Part shown: one piece after another, positions 23,477-35,372 of the stretch | Layout of the letters: the number at the start of each line of letters is the position of its first letter | Position numbering within the stretch: the stretch's first letter is position 1 | From: Phylloscopus collybita | Taxonomy: Eukaryota > Chordata > Aves > Passeriformes > Phylloscopidae | Direction of reading: 5' to 3' | Assembly: GCA_027886175.1 (NCBI GenBank) | Contig: JAJNNQ010000027.1 | Location: forward strand, 6,586,001-6,650,000 | DNA: 64,000 nt | Notes under the pieces: model-generated | What the model was told of the DNA's origin: nothing | What the model saw: the letters and a program-made list of their open reading frames with translations, nothing else | Database searches by the model: none | Program-made: the position numbers and the translations under genes

Positions 23477-26400
23477 TGTCTTGTATTTAAGTGGATGAAC
23501 ACAAAGGTCTGGGGGAGGCTGCTCCAAGCTGAAGAAGATTTACTCATCTCATCTCATCTCTCTGCCTGTAAATGCACCCAGCACGTTTCAAGCAGAATTT
23601 CACCATTTCAGTTTCTACAGGAAAGGTTTTAAAGTGATCAAACCACACGAGAGCTCTCAGCACCCTCTCTCCTTCCTGTCTGCAGCAAAAATCATATTTG
23701 CATTTTTTCTATGGACTGCTGTTATCAAATTGAAATTCAGGGATGGAAAATTGGATCCTGCTGTGTTCTGATGACATTTTTTTTTCTTGTATCTGAATTT
23801 CTGATGGTCAAAGGGAATTGAGAAAAATTCTCACTGACTTTAGCAGTGAAAATTGGATCCTGCATTGGCATCCTGGGAAAGGGATGGGAAGAGCTGCCAG
23901 TTCAGCAGCTTACCAAAAACATTATCCCACTTTTCAGCCTGGAAAATGAAAAAAACACAAACAATTCCTGTGTTCAGGTACATTTCTGCTTGTCATTTTG
24001 GGATCCATCTGCTTTTCCATGCTTTTATTTATAAAGACAGAACATGCTGAGGCTTAACAAGCACTTTATGGGAGCCACGTGTGGCTTTTTGACTGTACAA
24101 CACCATTAATAACCAGACATTACAAATTCAAAATGAGCCGTATGGAGGCCTCCCTTTCTCTGTTTTTATTCTCTTTAAAAGTCTCTGGCATGTCTGCCCT
24201 GGGGACCACAAAACACAATAAAACATATTCTGTAGCTAATTCATGCTAACTGTCATCATTAGGCATTTAACAGGCAATGTCAAGACAATGTCCATGCAGC
24301 TGGAAGTGCCTCCACTTGCTGTCCTTCCCAATCAAGAATTAACTCATCTTTCTTCTCACAAGAGAAGAATGAGCTTTCTCCTTTTCCCACTTTCCAGGCC
24401 ATTTGTCATCAAAGATTAGTCCAGATTTATGACACAGTTTTGCCAGGGCGGGCAGGGTTAGTGGGTTATTTTTCCCAAAGAACAGTGCTGGCAGGTCCCA
24501 ACCCTCTCTCAGCTCTTTGGAAATGCCCACATTTCCCTGGTTTGTATTGGTGGCTCTCGAGTGACCTGGTAAAGGCAGCCCTCCAAGCACAAAAAAGTGG
24601 GTCAGAGTCTGCAGCAGTTACAGGAAAAATATGGGGATGACAGCTCCAACTTTCAAATTATTCACCAGAAAGCAGGTCTGCTCCTGGCTTTCTCAGGAAT
24701 TACTTTCCCTCCCACAAAAAAACATTCCTAACCCACTCTTCAGAGCATTGACTAAACCAGCACTGGGTATTGTATACATAGGAATTATTGAATTAATGAC
24801 AAGACTACAGAAAAGTGAAAAACTCCTCTACCAAGACAACCCATTAAGATGACTGATTCCATTTTTCACCCTGAAGATCTCATGGGAAGGGTCATGAATG
24901 CATTCATATTTGCTCCTTCCATTCTGAGCCAAGAAATACAGAAACATCTTCACATGGGAATGCAGCACCTCTGCAGAAAGCAAACCCAACTTCTTCCTGG
25001 TTCAGATCTAGAGAGTTGGGAAATGCACTGACCAAAGACCCAAAAGACAGAGAGCAGTTTGCACCTCCCTTTTGGTCTGCACAAATGACAACAGATATTT
25101 TTTTGTGGGTGGTTTGTATCCTTCACGTTTTAGTTTCCAGGAGAGGAAGGAGTCCTCTTGCTCAGAGGTACAAAGGAATGTGCTGGAGTCATTTGGGGAG
25201 TGTGAAGAAGAGCAGGGTTCTCAGACCATGACAGTATTTTTCTCTTGATCTGAAACACTCTAAGGAACAACATTAAACCCCTGTCATGGGTCCAACCCTG
25301 TTATGGCTGGAGGGATCTTCCTATGGCTTTCCTTGAATTTTGGCAATTTATTCTGAATTCAGGGTAAGTAAAACCTCAGGTAGATTCAGGTTAGCACGGA
25401 GGAGAAATCCTAACATCAGTGAGGGTGTGAATGCTGATGGTGCTTCCTGCTTCCCTCCTGCCTCTGGAAACTGAGGGCAAACTAACTCCTGACCTTAGGG
25501 TGTCCAGAAGAGGGATTTGACCCTTCTCCAGCACCATCCCAGTGAGCTTGTTGAACACATAAAAGCAATGATGTTGGTCCTCTGAAGTCAGTGATTTTAT
25601 CAGTCCTCTCACTTAAGAAATGATCGATTTTCTCATATTACCAGGATAAAATCTAGCCTGTAATATGTAGGTCATGAACTCATCTTTCTCCACCTTCCTT
25701 GTCTCCGGGCACAGTACAACCAGAATTAATGGCAATAATAATAAACTCCTTTGGAGTTTAACGATTATTCATTAGCAGGAGTACATCAGTTCTGCAGTCT
25801 CCTCTCCCCTCGGATGCCTGACACTCTGGGCTGCTCTGCTTATATTTAAGAGAAACAATCAATGAACACCATGCAGTCCTGGCTTTCTGGGCTGTTAATC
25901 TCTCCATTACTCAGTTAGGCACAGTCCCCTTGGCTTCAGCTGAATCCATGTGCCAAAAGAAAAGCCCACACAATCAAACATATCCTAAAAGGCAAGCATG
26001 TCACCAGCCTGCATCTCCTGGGAACAGCCTTGTCCTGGGACACCAGGAACATGCTGGTGATAAGAGGACACCTGGGGCATGTCCCTCACCACCTTCATCT
26101 TCCAGCACACAGATGAAGCTGAGAAGCCTTGTCCATAGCCTAATACCTTCCTGGGACCCTGGGAGATCAGCATGGGGCAAGGAAAGGGCTGAGAACCCTG
26201 CACACCTCTGCAGGGTCCTTCCTCCACCATCCAGGGACTTGGGCAAGAGCCAAAGTGAGGGCTGAGACCTCAGGAGGCAGCGGGAAGAGCTCCAACAACT
26301 TCAGCAGGACTAATATTTCACTGGGAGAGACTTTAACAGCCTGTGGCCCTATGACTCAAGTGTTTCATCAAGGCCTGAAGCTCATCCTCTGAGCAGAACA

Positions 26401-27719
26401 ACTCACCTGATTCCAAGGCTTTCCTGGCATTTCCGCTGGGCTGCACACCAGGGCAGGGAGAGCATCCTGCTGGTGGAGGGCTTCAGGCTCTCTCTTGTCT
26501 CTTTTTGGCCTCTGAATATAATTCATCCAAGCTTTTATGAGGCAATTCACATCCAGATTTTATTAGAAGTGGAAGGCCCTTTTATTTCCTCAGTGTATTC
26601 AGCACACAGAGAACTGGTGCTCTGGTTAATTTTATTTCTGTGCTTTCTGTGTTTTAATAATGATCTCCCCAGTCCCATTCAGCTCTGAAAAGGTGGGGGA
26701 GATGGAGAGATATGAGTTGGAATAATGTAACCATGTACTGCAGACAGAGAAATACTGGTTAAAGTGAAGTGTAATGAATAGATGACTGAGGCAGAGATAT
26801 AAAAGGCTGCTTAAAGTATAAAATCTGATGTATTTGCATACTTACCAGCCATGGGAATGCGCACACACACACACACAAAAAAAGGCACAGATATTATTTC
26901 AAGAAGAAAGTAAAATGATATAAAAACTTACTTTGATAAAAAAATAGTCCAGAAGTGCAAAACAACACACACATATAGCTCCCACTCTGTGTGGGTTGTT
27001 TTATTTTTACTGGCTTTTTGAAACCAAACAAGACAACGATTTAGCAGAACAACAACAAAAAACCTTCCTGTGACACTGAGTATTTGTGTGTGTGTGACAG
27101 TAGGAAATGACACACAACTCAAGCTCATAAAGGCCAAGGCTTGTCCTTCTGTTATTTCTTGCCTATCCCAGCTGAGATCTCCCTGTTGCTGCAGCTGCCT
27201 GATGGAGGATATCAAACCAAAGACACTTCCATCACCCACTGCACCAGTCCTCCTGTACTGAAGATTTTTCCGAGTGCATCCAACCAGACTGGAACACCAG
27301 GCAGACCCATGCAAAGGCAGCCAAGCTTTGTAAGCCTCGATTAAAACCCAGGGAGGGATTCAGCTCCATTTTAACATCATTCCTTTATCTGATACTCGCA
27401 GTCTGCATGTCATTAAGTGAATGTGTTTTGGTTTCTGGGGGATGCTCACAGTGCAGGCATTGAGAGACTCAGCAGTGAGTGTTTCCTACAGACCACGTAA
27501 GGGGAAAATTAAAATCTGCCTGTACTGAACATGGAATCCCCCTGGCAGAGTCAAGGAAATTAATTTTAAATAAATGGGGTTAAACACCAAAGGATCTCTC
27601 TCTTGTTTGGGCTGGTTCTTTTTTTTTTCTTTTTTTTTTCCCCACAAGAAATCATGCTGTCAGCAGCAACTCTACAACTGGAATTGAAAAAAAAAACAAA
27701 ACCAAAAAAACACTTGCAC
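22933..27719. other. non-coding, no gene supported
   Basis: No exon found. A poly(A) tract is listed separately. Other small elements are a (CA)n stretch near 26863-26878 and a perfect 8-bp hairpin (TAAACTCC, TTT loop, GGAGTTTA) at 25742-25760. Confidence 0.4.
23415..23473 (+). repeat. uninterrupted poly(A), 59 bases
   Basis: A pure run of 59 A. No SINE or retrogene body was identified upstream, so its origin is unclear. The true length may differ because of sequencing or assembly slippage. Confidence 0.95.
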
Positions 27720-27875
27720 AAGTTGTCCAGAGAAACTGTTGATGCACCCTGGAAACAGTCACAGTCAGGTTGGATGGGGCTTTAAACAGCCTGATCTAGT
27801 TGATGATGTTCCTGCTCATTCCAGGGCGTTGAAACTAGAAGACCTTTAGTGGACCCTTCCAATGCAATTCTATGT
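27720..27875 (+). mobile_element. CR1 LINE 3' fragment (diverged)
   Basis: Reads GTTGTCCAGAGAAACTGTTG, then GGTTGGATGGGGCTTTAAAC, GATGTTCCTGCTCATTCCAG and GACCCTTCCAATGCAATTCT. These are the successive landmarks of the CR1 3' end, in sense orientation. Confidence 0.85.
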
Positions 27876-29274
27876 TTTTTATGAAATTTCAGAAGCTGCA
27901 TGTTGGCCAAGCTGAAAATGTAAACGATACAGAGCAGGGTGGAAAGGTTCCCATCTTTCCCTGAAAACGTGTGTATGGCTGCCAGTGAGTAACATGCAGC
28001 TTTCAGCTGTTCCTAAGGAAACAACAGAGGTGTAACCAGGTGGTGGGGGGGTGGCAGGGCCCCACTGCAGTGTTTTGGGGTGCTGGGGACCGAGGGCCCT
28101 CAGTGAGACCCACAGCCCACTGAGATCCCTGCACACCCCGGCTGAATCAAACCTGAGGTCAGCCCTGCTGCTCCTGCTCCTCCTGGAGGGAGAGAGGAAT
28201 GGATGTTCCATTCCTGTCCTGCCTTTGCAGGGGTTGACAAGCACCATTTCTCTCGCTTTTGACACAAATGCAAAACCTCCTTGGAGACCTCCCCTGAGTT
28301 TTGACCCTCATTTTGGCTGTCCACACCCTCCTGCACCCACCTCACCAAGAAGCTGAGCAGGAGCATCATTTTTAACAAGATGCTGCAGATTCAGCAGAGT
28401 AATTAATCTCAACACCAAGTGACGTCCACTTTTTCCTGGTAATCAATTTAAAGTGGGAAGTTAATTCCATTCAATGGAGCTGCCCTTCACCGCTTAGAGA
28501 GAGACACAGGCTTTGAACACCCCCGAGTGAAGTGCTTCTGGCACAAACCTTCCTCCTCCTCCTCCTCCTCTATCTGCCCTGACCCCTGCATCCCCTAGGG
28601 AATGCCACATGCCAGTGCTGTGTGATCCTCCCTCTCGAGGCTGATTAGCCAGAGCTGGAGAGTTCAGGGAGGCGAGAGCATCGGCATCCTCGCGCTGACG
28701 TTTGATCGCCGGCGGCTGCCAGTGCTCCCAATTAGCCTGCAAACGCTGCCTCCGGATCACAAATACTTTAAAAAAAATGAAGTTTGACGAAAAGCCGCCT
28801 GCCTTGCCTTTCTTCAACCCTCTCTGCCATATCAAAGCCTTTGAGAGTATCTGAGGACAACTTTTATAGCCGAGAAGGGCCCATTTGAGCACCGTCTCAT
28901 TAGAGCTGTGGCTGTGCTGCGCACGGAGCCGCAGAGCATCCATCAGCCCACTCACCAGGAGCACTCCTGAATACCAGCAAGCGTGTTAGGCTGGGAAGTT
29001 ACCTCTGAGGGAGCCACCAAAGGGCTTTTCAAGCAGAAAGGTCATCCAGCTCATCTGCTTCTCAGGGAGCTGATTAGAGCCGGCGTGTTTTGGGAGCCGT
29101 GGCACCCCGCAGCAAATCCATTCCCAGGCTCTTTTTTCTCCCTTTGCTCACAGGAGTGATCTGCAGCTCGTCAGAGGGGGCTCAGTGGGCGAGGACAGCA
29201 GCAGCAGCACTTATTTTAATAAATAACACTGGGGAGCTGGCTTTGCAGGCTGTAGCTTGGTGAGGGACATGATG
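27876..29274. other. non-coding, includes a CpG-bearing candidate conserved block
   Basis: 28660-28960 is richer in CpG than its surroundings and contains compact motif-dense sequence. It is open for 156 codons on the minus strand but has no splice or domain support. It looks more like a regulatory conserved element than an exon. A (CCT)n run lies at about 28550-28570. Confidence 0.4.
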
Positions 29275-29440
29275 AACATCAGGAAGGGACACTGGCACAG
29301 GATGCCCAGAGGAGCTGTGGTTGCCCCATCCCTGGAAGTGTCCAAGGCCAGGTTGGACAGGGCTTGGAGCAACCTGGGATAGTGGAAGGTGTCCCTGCCC
29401 ATGACAGGAGCATGGCACTGGATGAGCTTTAAGGCTCTGC
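29275..29440 (+). mobile_element. CR1 LINE 3' fragment
   Basis: Contains AGGAGCTGTGGTTGCCCCAT, CCAAGGCCAGGTTGGACAGG, GCTTGGAGCAACCTGGGATA and GTGGAAGGTGTCCCTGCCCA, all CR1 3'-end landmarks in order. The terminal tail is degraded. Confidence 0.92.
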
Positions 29441-29484
29441 AGGATAAGACTGGTTGTGCCTCCTTGATCTTCCCTTTGATAAGT

Positions 29485-29584
29485 TAACATTAAAAACACC
29501 ACTGGGGCCATTTCCCTGAGTAGTGATTTCAACCTAACATTAAAAACACCACTGGAGGCATTTCCCTGAGCAGTGATTTCAACC
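29485..29584 (+). repeat. 50-bp tandem duplication
   Basis: TAACATTAAAAACACCACTG plus the following 30 bases is repeated immediately (29485-29534 and 29535-29584) with about three differences. It lies just downstream of the CR1 fragment. Confidence 0.9.
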
Positions 29585-31292
29585 TAAGGCCCGTGGTGGG
29601 AAGGTCCCAGGTTTCTGGTAGGGCTGGTGTATTTCAAGATGTGTTTCCGCACTGAGGCAATTTTGGGGCAATTCTGTGCAGTTTCAATGCATTTTGCAGG
29701 ACTGGCTGCACTCTTGGCTCTAAGTGACCACAGCAGACCTGCTCCAGCTGCTACTCAGGTCAAGGTCCCTACGAAGGAGAAATCATCACCAAGGTGTTTG
29801 CACAATAGCTAGGAAAAGCATTTGCACTGGGAAAACAGAAGGAATACCTTTAGTTGTTACTTCTGCAATTTAACACGCCTGTTAGAGACATCTGATGAAA
29901 ATAGTGCCAGAAACATTGGCAAGTCTATCTCCTTCCAAAACCAAAATACATCACAGCATTAACCCCATTTTAATGGATAAGCTCAAAAAAAAAAAAAAAG
30001 GCGGAGGAAAATTCTGAGAATAACACCTTTCTTTTTTTTTTTCCTTTCAAAACAGCTCTTTGTTTCTCCAATACATTTATTTGGCATTATTATTTCTTAT
30101 GTAACTGTGAGGAAATTAAATACTTGAAAACACAACAAAATATATAAATTAAACCAAATATTTTGATTAATGCAAACCCATTGGCATTTCTTTTCCTGAA
30201 TAATTTAAAAATTAAGCTGAGAAAACCAATTTCTTATCTGAGAAGCCTCGGTAAAAGGGAATGTTTGGTATTTTGTAGCACTTCTGTTAAGTGCTGGACT
30301 GGTGTCAGCATCTCATTCTTTTAATGCTTAGAACAATTTTAACCCACCCACACTCCAGCTCTGAATTATTTAGGAAAAGATGTGTCTTTCTAGACCTTCT
30401 TCATAGCCTCTCAGCAAAGTGTCTGTTTGTACTTGGCATTTCTCATCTACGATAAAAATACTGTATTTAAATAATAATGACGGTGTCCATACTATGTACA
30501 TCATCAAAGCAAAGTTGGGCCATATTTTGTCCTCCATCCCCCACTTTTGTGTCATAAAAATGAAGGAGATTTCTCCTGTATGGAAATAATCCCATCTTGA
30601 AAGGAAAATTAATGTAACTTCCATGGGTGGCCCCTTCTCTTGTTCAGCAGGCTTTTGTTGGGGAAGACAACTCTTCCATATGGCTACATTAAAATAGACA
30701 GAAAAAAAAAATCAAGTAATCTTTTTCTGAATGTTTTAAGGTGTCATATTAATGAGTCTGCCTTTCTGCTACTGCTGGAAATATAATATTCACTGTGAGG
30801 AAAGAGTAAATGTTGTCTCACAGGCAGAATGAGGCAACCAGAGGCAGACAAGAGAGAAGCCACTTTGGGTGACATAGTTCATCTGCAGCTGGATCCCCCA
30901 TCCCAAAGCCAGCATTTCTGCAGTGTGGAACAAGGCTACCTTCCTGACCTGTTCTTGGACTCAAATGGAGTCCTGAAGCCTTTGAGCACATCATCAGAGT
31001 CACAGAGGTGATTCCATGCACGCAGAGTGAGGTTTGCACACAGACTGGATGGGAAAGAACTTCTGGAGTGCAAAAACCGAGCCAAGCTGGGCCAAATTCC
31101 TGCTCGGTTAATGCAGGCAGAGGTTTGGCAGTGTTTGAGCTGGGTTTGGCACATGGTTCACTTGGGTTGGCTCCCTGTGGGGGGAGGGGGGGGAAATCTA
31201 CTGAGCAGCAACTGCTCAGCTCATCTCTCCTGGGAAGGCTGCTCAGGGACACACACGGGAATGGCAGGAGGAGACACCAAATCCCCCACGCC
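29585..31292. other. non-coding; likely 3' flank or 3' UTR of the BEN-domain gene
   Basis: AT-rich sequence downstream of the minus-strand stop codon. Possible minus-strand polyadenylation hexamers are ATTAAA at about 30318 and AATAAA at about 30078. Neither can be tied to a transcript end from sequence alone. Confidence 0.4.
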
Positions 31293-34200
31293 TCAGAGAC
31301 ATTCTGTCTTGAACTTCTGCCTCAGGGCTTTCTGCACGTTCTGGATCTTCTCCGTGATCACAGTGTCACTGAGGTGATCCCCAAACTTCTGCTTCAGCAG
31401 CACCCTGATGATTTTGATGCAGCGTTCGTCCATCATGGGCTTTGCCTCCCGGAAGGTGTTGCCCCTGCGGCCTGTGATGGAGTGGCTCTGGATGTAGTCA
31501 GAGGTGAAGAGTTTGTAGAGCAGAGTCTTGCAGGCTGTGCTGATTTTCTGGTCAAACCTGATGGTCTCTTTGAGCTGCTCCTTGGTGTAGCCATTGAAGA
31601 GCTCCACCACCTCACACGGCTGTCGGTGGGGCTCCTCCTGGAAGGACAGGGATTCCAGCCTCTGCACCTTCTTCTTCAGAGAGAGGACATCCTGTTGGAG
31701 GTCCAACACCATCCTCTCCAGCTGCTCTATCTTCTCTGCCCTGAAAAATTAAAGTTGCTCATGTAAAGGCAAGAAGACGCCATGTCCTCAGTGTGGAGGT
31801 TGCTCCTCCACACAAGAAGTGATTAGATGCCTTCTGCAAGCAAGGTAGGACAACTTCTCTGACAGAGTATCAGCCCTTCCAGCTGTTCCTGGGAGAGGAG
31901 TAAGGCAGGAGAGAAAAATGTCATGGTCTGGACTTTTCAGTGTTCAGGAATGTTCAGTTTAACCCTCAACTCCCCCTTGGCTTGCATACATGGAGACTTT
32001 GATGCTCAATTTTCTTCTCAGTTGTAAGGAAAGACATAAAGTCTCTCTTGCAAGTCCCAGACATATATTTGTGGTATTAAACAACAGACTTGTGGGAAAT
32101 GACAATACAAGAACCATAACATGAATTTTTGGCACCCATTTCTTTGCACAAAAACTGTCCCTAGCATCACTTTGTCACTGGATGCTGGTCATCAAAGTAA
32201 TGAACAATAAACCAAGGAACATACAACCATGTTTTCATTGTTACAAGCAAGAGCTCTGTAGTTTCTGCGCTGTTTTAGAGCCTTCTTGCATCTCTAAATC
32301 CAAGCCCTACAATCAGAAACACCTGGCTTGATTGTAAAGAAACTCAGCAGCTTTGGAGTTTAAAATTGCCCCACTCTGTCACCCATCTGTGATCTCACTG
32401 CTCACTCTTGTAGTGAGGAGGGAAACACAGTTAGGAGCAAGTGCCTCCTTTTGCTAATTACCTTTCCACCTCACCAGGACCAAAATTTTTGTGAACCCTC
32501 TCGAAGCCATCCATCTCTTGCAAAGCATCAATCTTTCGCTCTTCATGGCTGGAAGAAACAAGCAAGCTAAACAGCACTGCTACAAACAGCTTTGTGCTCA
32601 TATTCATACTCATTCCTGAGGAGAATTATCTGGAATTCAAAGCAAAGTCAATTCTAGTTTCATCTGCAACAAGAATAAAATAAGCTGAGAGGGAAGATGA
32701 AGGGTTCTTCATGTGGACAAACTCCTGGCATGCATTCCCCTGGCACAGAGATATGGGGGACCTTCCAATGACCCACCAAGGAATTAGGGCTTCAGAGCAC
32801 AGGCTCATTTCTCTGCTCTATGTGCCCACACAAACTCCTATTATCTTCTGTGCTTTGGGCTTAACCTCCATGAGCATCTACTCAAAGCAAGCACTGCCAG
32901 AGAACAGAGACAGGGTGGACAGAAATCAATATGCATGGTGTGAAACATTAGGGGCCCTTACTGTGCTTTCAGGTATTACCTGTTCAGACAGATCTGCTGC
33001 TGGCACGGCGACAAGATGCCATCTGACTTCCTCTTCATTGGAAGGGCAACGTAATCTGCAGCAGGGGTGGGAGACAAGCTGAAGAATCAGCTGTTGAAAA
33101 GGCCCTGAATCCCTCTGTCTCCAGAAGAGATTATCTAAGCACCCCTGCTGGATTGCATGGCAACACGTTATTCCATTTGCATAAAGAGTGATCCAGACAG
33201 CCTCACCAGGACTGATCAGTGAGGATTTGTTATTAGAAAAAGGTGGCATCTCAAGGGCTTCTGTTCCCAGTGCAAAAGATGTGGTGGGGGCAAGGCAAGC
33301 AGAGCCAGCATGTCTCTGGATGCTGCTGTTAGTCAGCAGGTAAACAAGACACTAGCATATTTTCATAAGTGCATTTAATGGGTGTAGTAGTGGGTGGAAA
33401 AATAGGGAAATAGGCAAATCTGAGAAGGTTTGACTAATGGAGACACAGGGCTTTTGGGATTTTCAGTTATTCAGCAGGCATTTATTCAGATTGTCTTTTG
33501 GCTTGGGGGGAGAGAACTGCTAGCCCAGGAGACAGAACTGGTGCCTGACAGAGCAGAGACCATATACTACATACTGGCATGTCCCTTGAGACAGTCCTCC
33601 TGGAGGAGATCTCCCAGGTGGAAAGGACCAGGAAATGCCATCTCTACCTCTGTAGCCCTGAGACAAAGCCCATACAACCCCAAAGCAAAGCAGAGGTTTT
33701 CTGCTGCTCTGCAAGTCCACATCCCACCTGTCGAGTGACCAGGACCAGGCAGAAAAGCCAGAACCCAAGGTTACCTCTGGCAGCTGGACCAGCCATGTCC
33801 TCTTCACTCTGGGAAGTCCCTGGCATGGCCATGGTGATGAAGGTGGATGGAGGTGTGAAGGCGCTGGCTGGGTGGGGAGGAGCTGCCAGGGAGCAGGGGC
33901 TGCCTGCCATACTTCCCAGGATACGTCTGTCCTTGAGGATGGAGGAGCTGCTGGCATCATGGGGCAGGCTGGCCTCAGCCACCCTCAGCAGTGGCTTTGC
34001 AGGGTAGGTCTTGTCACTGGGGTATTTCCTGGATGCGTTCCCTGGGGTCCACTTTGGAAAGGTTTTCCTGGATTTTTTTGGTGGAGATGGCATCATGCTG
34101 TGGACAGCTGGTTCTTCTTCTGAAAGGAAGGGAGATACTCAGGATGGGCAGCAATGTTGTGTATCTTCCACTCTCACTCGGTGCTTTATACACTGATTGC

Positions 34201-34640
34201 AGTGATGTGAAATTTATGATGGGACAACAACATGCCCAGCATCCTCCCTACCCGAAAAACCCCACGGAAGTAGAAAGGTGAAATCTTCAAAAGCCTATAC
34301 TCACTTAGCTTCTCCAGGAGCTGTCGATCTTCCAGCAGCTTCCTCTCCAAAATATCTTTATGCTCTGTAGGAAGAGAAGATCTTTCAGCAACTTAAACTC
34401 TTTCTTGGAAGGTTTCTCCTGAGCAGCCCCAGATTGCAAACCCAGGCCAGGGGGGTGTCACTTACCACTGATGCCTTCCACCACGCCCCAGTACAGCCCA
34501 CTGAAGCCGGGGCAGCGGGCCAGGACCTGCTCCCCCACCGTGTAGAGGTGGAAGGGCTTGCGGGGCTCCTTGATGTTCTCGATGTTGATGACCCGGCTGC
34601 CGTCGGGCCAGCTGATGAGCACGTAGAGCTTGGCTGACAT
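31293..34640 (-). CDS. BEN-domain protein gene, six coding exons
   Basis: Exons (minus strand, 5' to 3'): 34640-34466, 34364-34305, 34119-33775, 33055-32980, 32548-32462, 31740-31293. All have GT..AG borders and the phases agree, giving 396 codons plus stop. The N-terminal part (about residues 1-60, starting MSAKLYVLISWPDGSRV) resembles the small beta-rich module preceding BEN domains in some vertebrate proteins. A short charged helix follows (residues 58-78), then a Pro/Ser-rich linker with a basic PPKKSRK stretch near 91-97 (likely nuclear localisation). A heptad-like coiled coil spans about 235-285. The BEN domain (about 311-391) includes LYKLFTSDYIQSHSITG, close to the equivalent stretch of BEND6. 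BEN domains bind DNA or partners in transcriptional repression; that role is inferred here. The ATG is not certain. A splice acceptor lies 13 bases upstream (34654/34653) and the frame stays open to it, so an upstream coding or 5' UTR exon is possible. I cannot assign an orthologue. Confidence 0.85.
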
Positions 34641-35237
34641 CAGGGCTGCCCACCTGGAGCAGAGGGAGCAGTATGGGAATGCAACTGCAAGGGTTTGGGC
34701 TCTCCTGTGGTTGGGAGTTCACAAGCAGTGCTTTACCTGGGGCAGCACAACCTGCAGATATAAAATACTTGGCCCTGTATTTTCTCTACCAGTTATTTCT
34801 CTGTTCCCATTCCCACCCTTCTGAGCTTGCCTCATCCAAAAGCTCTTCACTGGGAGGCTCTCTTGGTTCTGACTGAGCACAGCCGAACATGCCTTCAATG
34901 CATCCAAGTGTCCCTTGTAGTGACAGCCATGCCAGGTCTTGCCTGGGATCAGGCAGGGCCAGCCCTCACAGCAGACACTTTGAGCAGACACTGAACAAGC
35001 CACTGAGCAGACACAGGCTGGTTCCTCTGCCCCTGTGAGCCATCACAGCTCAAATGACTTCAGTGGATCTACAGCAGTTTGCTCCAGTGCAGGGCTGTGT
35101 CTGTGTGATATTAAGGCAGTGCAGAAAAGAGACTCAAAAAGACCCAGGGGTATACCAGGAAATTATCATGCCTTTGCCTGCACAATTATTTCCCAAAATA
35201 AACATCAAAATGCTTTGATAAGGAGAACAGAAAATTC
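34641..35237. other. upstream of the BEN gene, no exon found
   Basis: The probable first intron or promoter side of the minus-strand BEN gene. No CpG island, TATA box or clear 5' exon is visible. The minus-strand acceptor CTCCAG ending at 34654 implies at least one more exon further up. Confidence 0.4.
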
Positions 35238-35372
35238 CTTTTATTTCATCCATGGGGAAACTGAGGCACAGAGCAGTGATAGATATGTCTAAGGCAGTCA
35301 AGCAACAAAGCTGCAAGGAGCTGGATCCTAAGTCCTGGCCCACTGCTCTGCCCACTGAGATGTCTCTTTCTG
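35238..35372 (+). mobile_element. MIR-like ancient SINE fragment
   Basis: Contains ATGGGGAAACTGAGGCACAG, then a diverged AAGGCAGTCAAGCAACAAAG and GCAAGGAGCTGGATCCTAAG. This is the order of landmarks in the core and 3' half of MIR elements (gaggaaactgaggcacagag, then the 'cacagca' and 'ggatt' blocks). Old and diverged, with approximate ends. Confidence 0.65.

Noticed and set aside
31008..31766. 252-codon plus-strand frame
   Set aside because: Antisense shadow of the BEN-domain terminal exon, whose minus-strand frame has correct splice borders and domain similarity.
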